From: Erysipelotrichaceae bacterium
Lineage (GTDB): Bacteria > Bacillota_I > Bacilli_A > Erysipelotrichales > Erysipelotrichaceae
Assembly: GCA_900754715.1 (NCBI GenBank)
Contig: CAAEDX010000209.1
Coordinates: forward strand, 1-6,327
Reading direction: 5' to 3'
Length of the DNA: 6,327 nt
How positions within the stretch are numbered: the first letter of the stretch is position 1; each line of letters starts with the position of its first letter. Positions 1 to 5,319 of the stretch are shown one piece after another. Both the position numbers and the translations under genes were made by a program. A model generated the notes under the pieces. The model searched no databases, was not told where the DNA came from, and saw nothing but the letters and a program-made list of their open reading frames with translations.

Positions 1-1218
1 GCGCGTCAGGTCGGTAAGACCTGGCTCATGAAAGAGTTTGGACAGAGCTGCTATGAGCGCTTTGTTTACTTCAACTTCGATGAGGAAGATGAGCTGAAAT
101 CCATTTTTGGGACGAATAAGAATCCGCAGCGGATCATCGAACTGCTCTCCTTGATCGCCGGCGAGAAGATACTGCCTGGCGATACGCTGATTATCTTTGA
201 TGAAGTGCAGGAATGCCCGGAGGCACTGAATACGCTCAAATATTTCAAAGAGAAAGCAAGCGACTATCATGTCATCGCTGCTGGAAGCCTGCTTGGGACA
301 TTGCTCGCGCAGCCCAAGTCTTATCCAGTAGGTATGGTCAATCTGCTTGACCTCTATCCGCTTTGTTTTGATGAGTTTCTGGAAGCTAGTGATCCGGCGC
401 TGTTTGCTTATTACGAGAGCATTCGGAAAGAACAGACGATCGAGGAAATCTTCCACAATCGTCTGCTGGAAGCCTATAATAACTACCTGATCATCGGCGG
501 GATGCCGGAATGTGTTGCCGCATGGGTGAATCATAAAGATCCGGCGGCAGTTTCCAAAATTCAGCGAGAGCTCATTGAAATCTATGAGAATGACTTTTCC
601 AAACACAACGGGAAGGTGAACAGCGGTCGGATCCTGATGGTGTTTCGAAGCATCGTATCGCAGCTTGCGAAATCTAACGAGAAGTTTATGTACGGAGCTG
701 TTCGGCAGGGCGGCAGAGCAAGGGATTTTGAAGAAGCGATCGAGTGGCTTGTGTCCGCAGGCATGCTCAATCGCATCTACAATGTTTCCAAGATGGAGCA
801 TCCGCTTTCTGCTTTTGACAAGCTTGACCAATTCAAGCTCTTTCTCTTTGATACAGGATTGCTTAAGCACATGGCGGGCATTGACAACAGTACTATCCTC
901 TTGAAATCCGATTACCAATTTAAAGGTCCGCTGACAGAAAACTATGTGTTACAGCAGCTTCGCGGACAGTTTGAAACAGCTCCTCGTTATTACTCGGATA
1001 AGACCATGGAGATCGACTTTGTGTTGCAAAATGGCGCAGAGATAATCCCTGTTGAGGTAAAGGCCGGTGAAAGCAGGTCTGCCCCCTCTTTTAAACGATA
1101 TATTGCCGAACATCGTCCTGCACAAGCCATCCGTTTCTCCAAACGCGGCTATCGGAAGGATGGGGCAATCACAAACATTCCTCTTTATCTTGTAAGGAAG
1201 ACCAGAGAACTGCTCTAA
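1..1218 (+). CDS. AAA_14/DUF4143 family ATP-binding protein (5' truncated)
   Basis: The reading frame is open from base 1 and begins ARQVGKTWL, the second half of a GxRQVGKT Walker A loop, so the true start lies upstream; the first ATG (position 28) is internal. About 405 residues remain. Walker B is LIIFDEVQ (residues ~63-70), followed by a sensor-like AAGSLLG and the family pattern DLYPLCFDEFL (~117-126). The C-terminal part carries a PD-(D/E)xK-like constellation: ENYV (~313), EIDFV (~338) and VEVKAG (~351-356), typical of DUF4143. Proteins of this architecture are widespread, often in several copies per genome. They are annotated as ATP-binding proteins or archaeal-type ATPases, and their function is unsettled; some are suspected of nucleic-acid or toxin/defence roles. 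The gene converges on the sigma operon and appears functionally unrelated to it. The family call is firm; the role is unknown. Confidence 0.9.
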   Translation, partial: ARQVGKTWLMKEFGQSCYERFVYFNFDEEDELKSIFGTNKNPQRIIELLSLIAGEKILPGDTLIIFDEVQECPEALNTLKYFKEKASDYHVIAAGSLLGTLLAQPKSYPVGMVNLLDLYPLCFDEFLEASDPALFAYYESIRKEQTIEEIFHNRLLEAYNNYLIIGGMPECVAAWVNHKDPAAVSKIQRELIEIYENDFSKHNGKVNSGRILMVFRSIVSQLAKSNEKFMYGAVRQGGRARDFEEAIEWLVSAGMLNRIYNVSKMEHPLSAFDKLDQFKLFLFDTGLLKHMAGIDNSTILLKSDYQFKGPLTENYVLQQLRGQFETAPRYYSDKTMEIDFVLQNGAEIIPVEVKAGESRSAPSFKRYIAEHRPAQAIRFSKRGYRKDGAITNIPLYLVRKTRELL

Positions 1219-1466
1219 AGATCAGCCTTTACACATGGCAAAGCTTGAGAAAATGACAAAGACAAACCAGACCGTTGACATAGTTGCTTTTTGCGCAGAC
1301 TTTGTCATCCGGTCATTTTTTATTTTCACTTTTTAAAATCTGTTATCTTTGTTTTCATAGCCAGATAGTTATCTACAAGCTGAAAGACAATGTGATCTGG
1401 CAAAAGCAGCTTCTCGTGATGAAGAAGGCGGGGCCCTCATGGAGATCCTCGCTTTTCATATGCACG
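1219..1466. other. Convergent intergenic region with no supported gene
   Basis: This stretch separates the 3' ends of two convergent transcription units. Apart from the hairpin at 1270-1326, nothing gene-like is well supported. Short open frames exist in 1326-1440 on both strands but lack ribosome binding sites and recognisable motifs. A decayed remnant cannot be excluded. Confidence 0.5.
1270..1326 (+). terminator. Probable intrinsic terminator after the ATPase gene
   Basis: GACCG-T-TGACA (1270-1280) can pair with TGTCA-TC-CGGTC (1303-1314), giving two five-base-pair helices around a small internal loop, with a 22-nt apical loop. An A and then six T (1316-1321), plus ATTTT, follow. It lies about 50 nt after the ATPase stop and points the same way. 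The long loop and alternative pairings (TGACAAAG at 1254-1261 with CTTTGTCA at 1300-1307) make it weaker than the terminator of the opposing operon. Confidence 0.45.
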
Positions 1467-1490
1467 AAAAAACGCCATTTGATGGCGCTT
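1467..1490 (-). terminator. Intrinsic terminator of the sigma/anti-sigma operon
   Basis: On the minus strand the stem CGCCAT-CAA-ATGGCG (1487 down to 1473) has a perfect six-base-pair helix with a three-base loop. A run of six T follows (six A at 1467-1472 on the plus strand). It begins only a few bases after the TAG stop of the anti-sigma gene, as expected of the end of a transcription unit. Plus-strand transcripts would see CTTTTC after the same stem, so weak bidirectional activity is possible. Confidence 0.85.
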
Positions 1491-1492
1491 TT

Positions 1493-2206
1493 CTATTCAT
1501 TTTGACCATGATGACCATGCCCTTGATGATGTCCTGGAGAAGTGACTTCTGTGTCTGTCGCTTCCAGCATGGCGCGGATCTGTGCCATGGAAAGATCGGC
1601 AATATCATCGGCTGTGATGGCCGGATCTAGTTTCTGCAGCTCCAGCAGCAAGCGGTATTTTCCTACGGATAAGCCGGACTCATGGGCTTGTTCGACTTCA
1701 TGATGGTTTTCGCTGCAATGGATGGAAACAGAAGAAACACGTTGAGAAAGGCAGTCTTCCATTGCGCGTGCGCTTTCCATGGATCCGCAGACGACGGTGA
1801 TCTCTGGCTGTTCGCCTGCTTCCAGCAAAGCTTGGACAGCTTCGCTGTTCAGCAGATTGGCGATCGCGTCTGCATAATCCATGTGATCGACGCTGACATC
1901 CGCAAGCAGCGCTTCGCCATCCTCGTTGATCCCTGTGGCAGAGATGACCCGGCCATAGACATTGACGGAAAGTTCTATGGAAGGATTGATGTCTACGCTG
2001 ATGACGCTGGCTTCGGTAAAATAGGAGAAATAGCCGCCCAGCCCGATCATGAGGATCAGCACGGTGAGCACTGTGGCAATGCGCGGCATGCTCAGCCATG
2101 GCCTGCGTCTTCGTTCCAGCTGGCGCATGACCGATCGTCTCGTGCTTTCTTTGAGCTCCTCTTCCGCGTGTACGACATCAAAGGCTTTTCTGATCCGCTC
2201 ATTCAA
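1493..2206 (-). CDS. RsgI-like membrane anti-sigma factor with Asn-Pro self-cleavage motif
   Basis: This is the likely negative regulator of the ECF sigma factor encoded just upstream. From the TTG start (237 residues) it has a charged cytoplasmic segment (~1-40) beginning MNERIRKAF and containing EEELKEST, which would bind sigma. One membrane helix follows (~43-63), then an extracytoplasmic domain opening with SVDINPSIEL. The Asn-Pro pair (~74-75) in this motif is the site where RsgI-family anti-sigma factors cleave themselves; the parts stay associated until the signal. A conserved GLSVGKYRLLLELQ / DIADLSMAQIRAML helical region follows (~178-214). The protein ends in a His-rich tail, GHHQGHGHH. 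Two Cys (~140, ~152) plus one at ~164 lie outside. GTG at 2215 and ATG at 2212 are possible upstream starts, but the ribosome binding site favours TTG at 2206. The frame overlaps the sigma gene end, so translational coupling is likely. The N-terminus is not the classical RsgI_N domain of SigI systems, which fits an ECF partner. Confidence 0.87.
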   Translation of the reverse strand: MNERIRKAFDVVHAEEELKESTRRSVMRQLERRRRPWLSMPRIATVLTVLILMIGLGGYFSYFTEASVISVDINPSIELSVNVYGRVISATGINEDGEALLADVSVDHMDYADAIANLLNSEAVQALLEAGEQPEITVVCGSMESARAMEDCLSQRVSSVSIHCSENHHEVEQAHESGLSVGKYRLLLELQKLDPAITADDIADLSMAQIRAMLEATDTEVTSPGHHQGHGHHGQNE

Positions 2207-2690
2207 CCTCATCACCTCCCAGCTTTTCTTTAAGCAGCTTTCTGGCCCGTGCCAGCATCGTGTAAACGGTGTTCACCGGCTTATGCATGATATCTGCGAT
2301 CTCTGTGGCAGCATAGCCTTCATAATAATGCAGATAGATCACATTGCGATATTTCTGCGGCAAGAAAAGCACAGCCTCCAGGGTCTGCGTATCTTGTGAT
2401 TCTTGCTTTGCGGCCATCGGCAGCAAGTCGTCCAAAGAAACAGCATTGCGGCGAAAAAAGCTTTTCAGCACATCTTTGCACTGATTGATCGTTACCCGGA
2501 TCAGCCAAGCTTTTTCATGTTCTTCGCTGTTGAACGCAACGGTGCTCAACGCATATTTCAGGAATACTTCTTGAAACACATCTTCTGTATCAGAGGCGTT
2601 TTTCAGATGAAGCAGGCAGATCCGGCGAACGGTATCCGCATGACGCGTGATCGCCCTGGTGATTTCCTGTTCTGACCGCATCTGATTCAC
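2199..2690 (-). CDS. ECF-type sigma-70 family RNA polymerase sigma factor
   Basis: The 163-residue protein has the two-domain ECF layout. Region 2 (~12-80) contains DTEDVFQEVFLKY and EKAWLIRVTINQCKDVLKS, with the usual acidic DxEDxxQ and WL.R signatures. Region 4 (~104-158) contains LPQKYRNVIYLHYYEGY followed by a helix-turn-helix, TEIADIMHKPVNTVYTMLARAR, that would read the -35 element. Regions 1 and 3 are absent, and the size is normal for the group. The start is GTG at 2690, three bases after the stop of the secreted-protein gene; ATG at 2681 is the alternative. No good Shine-Dalgarno is visible, so translation probably depends on coupling to the upstream gene. The next gene encodes its anti-sigma factor, overlapping its 3' end. 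It probably drives its own operon through the ECF-type promoter at 3026-3056. The specific ECF subgroup cannot be assigned by eye. Confidence 0.93.
   Translation of the reverse strand: MNQMRSEQEITRAITRHADTVRRICLLHLKNASDTEDVFQEVFLKYALSTVAFNSEEHEKAWLIRVTINQCKDVLKSFFRRNAVSLDDLLPMAAKQESQDTQTLEAVLFLPQKYRNVIYLHYYEGYAATEIADIMHKPVNTVYTMLARARKLLKEKLGGDEVE
2211..2219 (-). promoter_or_regulatory. Extended Shine-Dalgarno deciding the anti-sigma start
   Basis: The minus strand reads GGAGGTGAT, a nine-base match to the anti-SD at the 3' end of 16S rRNA. The GGAGG core sits 8 nt before TTG (2206-2204) but only 2 nt before ATG (2212-2210), and it abuts or overlaps GTG (2215-2213). TTG is therefore the best-placed start. 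The site lies within the last codons of the sigma gene. Confidence 0.7.
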
Positions 2691-2693
2691 GCG

Positions 2694-2987
2694 TCAGTGA
2701 TGACGTCCCTGATAACGATGTCCTTGATGATGCGCATGATGCTGATCGCACCAGCGGCAGATGCCATTTCCATCCGCGTTTCCCTCCTTCACGCAATTGG
2801 GCTGCTGAACATACGTCCCGTTTTCCTTATTATCACATACTCCGTTGTCATTTTCATCAATAAACTGCATGTAACGATCCGGCGCAGGGGTGCTCGCAGG
2901 GGCTGCAGAAGCTGTCCAGGCATTGACAGAAAGGAATAGTGCCCCGGCAGCGCCAAGGCCAGCAACTAACATCGTTCTCTTTTTCAT
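2694..2987 (-). CDS. Small secreted Cys/His-rich protein with EF-hand-like loop
   Basis: This 97-residue protein leads the sigma operon. It has a clear Sec signal peptide: MKKR, a hydrophobic core (~6-24), then TASA-AP, with cleavage expected near residues 28-29. The mature part of about 69 residues has QFIDENDNGVCDN (~41-53), whose DENDNG resembles a calcium-binding EF-hand/dockerin loop. A shorter echo, NADGNGIC, lies at ~70-77. It also has four Cys (~51, 65, 77, 80; the last two form CRWC) and a tail with HHAHHQGH and a final RHH. The pattern resembles small secreted Firmicutes proteins with repeated FVDxDGDGxCD units; that comparison is from memory. The ATG at 2987 is chosen over one at 3023 because AAGGAGG lies 8 nt upstream and the signal peptide starts there. 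Function is unknown. Metal or calcium binding and a role as ligand or target of the neighbouring sigma/anti-sigma pair are inferences. Confidence 0.85.
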   Translation of the reverse strand: MKKRTMLVAGLGAAGALFLSVNAWTASAAPASTPAPDRYMQFIDENDNGVCDNKENGTYVQQPNCVKEGNADGNGICRWCDQHHAHHQGHRYQGRHH

Positions 2988-2995
2988 CTTCTTTT

Positions 2996-3002
2996 CCTCC
3001 TT
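2996..3002 (-). promoter_or_regulatory. Strong ribosome binding site of the secreted-protein gene
   Basis: The minus strand reads AAGGAGG, 8 nt before ATG at 2987. It is much stronger than anything ahead of the sigma gene, implying that the secreted protein is made in excess over the sigma factor. It also decides the start against the in-frame ATG at 3023. Confidence 0.8.
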
Positions 3003-3025
3003 GAGAATCATATCTCTTTTCACCT

Positions 3026-3056
3026 TATATACGAACGGCCGAGGATAAACCTTTCA
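3026..3056 (-). promoter_or_regulatory. ECF-type, probably autoregulated promoter of the sigma operon
   Basis: On the minus strand, TGAAAGGTTT (3056-3047) and CGTATATA (3033-3026) are separated so that GAAAGG and CGTATA are 16 nt apart, the usual ECF spacing. The -10 matches the CGTxTA form favoured by many Firmicutes ECF factors. The -35 is close to the TGAAACnTTT form but has G in place of the common C after GAAA. A start around 3019-3021 would leave a leader of about 30 nt before the secreted-protein ATG, with AAGGAGG correctly placed. That the adjacent sigma factor uses it is inferred from family behaviour. Confidence 0.72.
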
Positions 3057-3091
3057 TGCGCTGCTTTTTTTGCTATAGAAAATGCAAGAGC

Positions 3092-3130
3092 TTAACAGAG
3101 TCTTAACCAAATCTTTACTGTACGTAAACA
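3092..3130 (+). promoter_or_regulatory. Four 11-bp-phased TTAACA-like repeats, Pho-box-like
   Basis: TTAACA (3092), TTAACC (3103), TTTACT (3114) and TAAACA (3125) occur as direct repeats at an exact 11-bp period with 5-bp spacers. This matches the architecture bound by OmpR/PhoB-family response regulators. It is close to the Bacillus PhoP box, TT(A/T/C)A(C/T)A repeated every ~11 bp, with four copies forming a core site. The first two copies are the strongest. It lies between the divergent operons, 24 nt before the first plus-strand start codon. The regulator's identity, and whether it activates or represses, cannot be seen here. Confidence 0.55.
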
Positions 3131-3154
3131 AAAAAAGACAACGGAGATGTTAAG

Positions 3155-3721
3155 ATGAAGCGCGGGAAAGAGGAAAGGAAGTTTTGTATGTGCATACAAC
3201 GACATAAGCAGATCATCAGCGCTGTGATATTGTCTTTTGCTATTTTGCTTATCATTGTCATCGCGTTGTTTCCTTCGCTGGTCGATCGAAGGACATCCAG
3301 CGCAGTAAGCGCGGAACAGTTGGATGAGGGAGTTCAAATTGCCCTTTTTGATCCTCGCTATCAGCGGGATCAGCACGCATCTGCGATTGATTATCAAGAA
3401 ACAACGCTGAAGTCGACCGCAAAGCAAGGACTTTTATTGCGAGGGCCTGAGCTTACGCTTCCTGCCGGAAGATATATCTTGGAGATCACAGGGGACTGTG
3501 AACAGATCGATGCGCATATAAAGCAATTATCCATAAAAATAAGCTCATCCCAGAATCATGATCTTCTTGATCAAGACGTAGATGCAGAAGCGCTTTCCAA
3601 TGGTGAGATCATTGTTCCGTTTACATTGGAACAGGACAGCACCTATGTCAGCTGGACGATTTCTTATTCTGGCGATCTGCGCATCTCATTAAAAGCAATC
3701 CGCTTAAGGAGGGATCTGTGA
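3155..3721 (+). CDS. Single-pass membrane protein with probable extracellular beta-sandwich
   Basis: This is the first gene of the glycosylation operon and belongs to no family I recognise with certainty. The 188 residues comprise a basic cytoplasmic head (~1-19), one membrane helix (~20-40, rich in Ile/Leu/Val) and an extracytoplasmic domain of about 145 residues. That domain alternates short hydrophobic strands: GPELTLPAGRYILEIT (~98-112), QLSIKISSS, EIIVPFTLEQ, YVSWTISYSG and LRISLKAIRL. The GPxxxLPAGxYxLxI pattern is common in beta-sandwich, carbohydrate-binding-like domains attached to membrane glycosyltransferase systems. An accessory role in positioning the acceptor polymer is therefore plausible, but inferred. 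The ATG at 3155 has GGAG 8 nt upstream. An equally credible start is ATG at 3188 (177 residues), preceded by AGGAAAGGAAG at 3171-3181; it would lengthen a leader that is otherwise cramped against the 3092-3130 repeats. The next gene begins two bases after the stop. Confidence 0.8.
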   Translation: MKRGKEERKFCMCIQRHKQIISAVILSFAILLIIVIALFPSLVDRRTSSAVSAEQLDEGVQIALFDPRYQRDQHASAIDYQETTLKSTAKQGLLLRGPELTLPAGRYILEITGDCEQIDAHIKQLSIKISSSQNHDLLDQDVDAEALSNGEIIVPFTLEQDSTYVSWTISYSGDLRISLKAIRLRRDL

Positions 3722-3722
3722 G

Positions 3723-4934
3723 ATGAATGGAAAGCTGAATGAAAAAAAACAGCTCATCCTATATGTTGTGATGGCTTTGATGCTGATCTTTTTACTGGTC
3801 AATATCGTATATGCATTCATTCAATATCAAGATGTCGGTGTCAGCGATTTCACTCGGCGCTATCGTGAAAGCCGCTACATGATGGCAGGCATCTCTGTGT
3901 TCGATGTGATATATGGGGCGCATCCTGTGGTCGATGCCATTGGCGAACTGCCGCGAAATTCTGGCTATCCTTCCTGGGCGATGGTCATCGGGATAATCAC
4001 AAACTTTGCTTTTCTTCCTGAGCGTATCGCGGAAATACTGACGTTTGTCCTCATGATCGCGATCATCATTATCGCCGCGGTCCTCCTGTATCAATTTGGA
4101 AAGCGCATGAAATGGCGTCGTGAGCATTGTGTGCTGCTCACGTTGACAGGTCTGTGCATTTCCGGGTTCTGGACAGGGCTGCCCTATCTGAATTTTGGCC
4201 TTGTCATCGGCGTTCTTTTGCTGGAATTTGTTTTGTTGGAAAAAGAACATCCCCTGTGGGCCGGCATGCTGTTAGGCATTGCCAGCGTAAAACCAGTTTT
4301 GGCTGCACCTTTTTTTCTGGCAGTGCTGTTGAGACGCAACTGGAAATGCTTTGTGACTGCCTCTGCCATTCCGCTGACTGCGCTGATCATCGGCTGGATC
4401 CTGACAGATATTTCTCCATTTACCATGTTGTCTCAGATGAGCGCGGAAGGGAATACCTATTGGAACAATGCTTTCTTCTCCGGATGGAACTGGATGCTGC
4501 AAGGAGGCTATTCCACCAAGGTATGCAACACGATGAGCATGATCTTCGGCATAGCAACCGCTTTATTGATGTGGCTCTGGCTGTACCCTTCTGAAGATCG
4601 TCTGGTTTGGTACGCTGTTCCAGCAGTGATCAGCGGTTTCTGGACATATTCACAGGAACATGATCGCACCGTACAGCTGATCTTGTTGCTGGCATTGGCC
4701 GTATATGTCATGAAAGAAAAACGCCTCAGCAAGCGGATGGTGCTGTGCATATTTGCCTGCGTTGTCTATCGGCGTTACCTGGTCATGGCAGCTGAGGCAC
4801 TGGGCCTGCATATTGCTTATCAGACATTTGATATGATATATGACCTGATCCTCATCGCGGCATTGATCATGCTGATCGTCAAGGCACGGAAAGAACAGGA
4901 AATGGAGAAGATATCACATGAAGCGAATGCTTGA
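3723..4934 (+). CDS. GT87/DUF2029 family polytopic glycosyltransferase (GT-C fold)
   Basis: This 403-residue protein has roughly nine to ten membrane helices, starting at ~11-33. The first extracellular loop has SDFTRRYRESRYMMAGISVFD (~41-61), matching the GT-C layout of a catalytic-type Asp (D42) ahead of a G..xFD/PY segment. The region GYPSWAMVI (~81-89), PYLNFGLVIGVLLLE (~154-168) and AGMLLGIASVKPVLAAPF (~180-197) is the recognisable DUF2029 core, including the Lys-Pro after the GxA motif. WTYSQEHDR (~307-315) lies in a late loop. GT87 enzymes use polyprenyl-phosphate sugars (PimE is the studied mannosyltransferase) and act on the outer membrane face. Here it would take the lipid-linked sugar from the downstream GT2/GtrA pair and glycosylate an envelope polymer. 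AAGGAGG at 3706-3712 precedes the ATG by 10 nt. Its 3' end overlaps the next gene by 17 nt. The sugar and acceptor are unknown. Confidence 0.83.
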   Translation: MNGKLNEKKQLILYVVMALMLIFLLVNIVYAFIQYQDVGVSDFTRRYRESRYMMAGISVFDVIYGAHPVVDAIGELPRNSGYPSWAMVIGIITNFAFLPERIAEILTFVLMIAIIIIAAVLLYQFGKRMKWRREHCVLLTLTGLCISGFWTGLPYLNFGLVIGVLLLEFVLLEKEHPLWAGMLLGIASVKPVLAAPFFLAVLLRRNWKCFVTASAIPLTALIIGWILTDISPFTMLSQMSAEGNTYWNNAFFSGWNWMLQGGYSTKVCNTMSMIFGIATALLMWLWLYPSEDRLVWYAVPAVISGFWTYSQEHDRTVQLILLLALAVYVMKEKRLSKRMVLCIFACVVYRRYLVMAAEALGLHIAYQTFDMIYDLILIAALIMLIVKARKEQEMEKISHEANA

Positions 4935-5319
4935 GAAAGATCAAAGTGAAGTTTTTCGCTATTTGTTTTTCGGCGTATGCTCAATGTTCCTGAATTTTGG
5001 ATGCTTTCGCTTGTGCGTGATGGTCATGCACTATCAGGCGGCAAATCTCATCTCATGGATCATTACTGTTCTGTTTGTGTTTTTGACAAACAAGTTTTGG
5101 GTGTTTAAAAGCGAAGCTAAAGACAAATGGAAACATGAGCTGCTTCGCTTTACAGGGGCAAGGATAGCTACATTGATCATGGAAGTTTTGCTGATGGCAC
5201 TGTTCATTGAAATGCTTCTATGGAATGAGATGTTCGCGAAGATCATCGTGCAGATCGCTGTTGTGATCATGAATTATATCCTGAGCAAATATCTGGTCTT
5301 TCGGAAAGGGGGAGAATGA
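4918..5319 (+). CDS. GtrA family membrane protein (lipid-linked sugar translocation)
   Basis: The 133-residue protein has four membrane helices (~14-36, 41-62, 76-98, 105-127) and both family signatures: TNKFWVF (~57-63) after helix 2 and NYILSKYLVFRK (~119-130) at the C-terminus. The length is typical. GtrA/GtcA proteins are thought to flip undecaprenyl-phosphate-linked sugars made by a partner GT2 enzyme so that an extracytoplasmic transferase can use them. Exactly these two partners flank it. The ATG at 4918 lies inside the end of the GT87 gene, with GGAG at 4904-4907. Its stop overlaps the next start in an ATGATG junction, so translation of the three genes is probably coupled. Confidence 0.93.
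   Translation: MKRMLEKDQSEVFRYLFFGVCSMFLNFGCFRLCVMVMHYQAANLISWIITVLFVFLTNKFWVFKSEAKDKWKHELLRFTGARIATLIMEVLLMALFIEMLLWNEMFAKIIVQIAVVIMNYILSKYLVFRKGGE
5305..5314 (+). promoter_or_regulatory. Ribosome binding site of the GT2 gene
   Basis: AAAGGGGGAG lies in the last codons of the GtrA gene. It is very close to ATG 5316 (1 nt after GGAG), better spaced for ATG 5319 when the GGGGG core is counted, and 10 nt from ATG 5325. All three candidates are in frame, so the N-terminus is uncertain by up to three residues. Confidence 0.5.

Noticed and set aside
1..1218. DUF4143 ATPase as part of a defence island or mobile element
   Set aside because: No recombinase, repeat, restriction, toxin or other defence gene is present in the window. 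The family is common outside such islands, so the context gives no support.
1275..1303. Perfect TTGACA at 1275-1280 as a plus-strand -35
   Set aside because: The sequence 16-18 nt downstream (around GACTTT) is not a -10, no gene starts after it, and the bases are better explained as part of the terminator stem.
1326..1437. Minus-strand frame of about 36 codons containing LLLPDHIVFQLVDNYL, with protein-like composition
   Set aside because: It has no start with a ribosome binding site, is bounded by a nearby stop upstream, lies beyond the operon terminator, and matches nothing I recognise. It could be a gene remnant but chance is as likely.
1682..2233. Plus-strand 183-codon open frame opposite the anti-sigma gene
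   Set aside because: It is a shadow frame: the minus-strand frame has clear family motifs, a membrane helix, a ribosome binding site and a terminator, while this one has none.
3092..3427. Minus-strand 111-codon open frame over the control region and the first glycosylation gene
   Set aside because: It would run through the phased repeats and against a gene with a good start and operon position; it shows no family motif and no ribosome binding site.
3792..4594. Long alternative frames inside the GT87 gene on both strands
   Set aside because: They fall within a frame that has convincing DUF2029 motifs and membrane helices, and their translations lack domain signatures.
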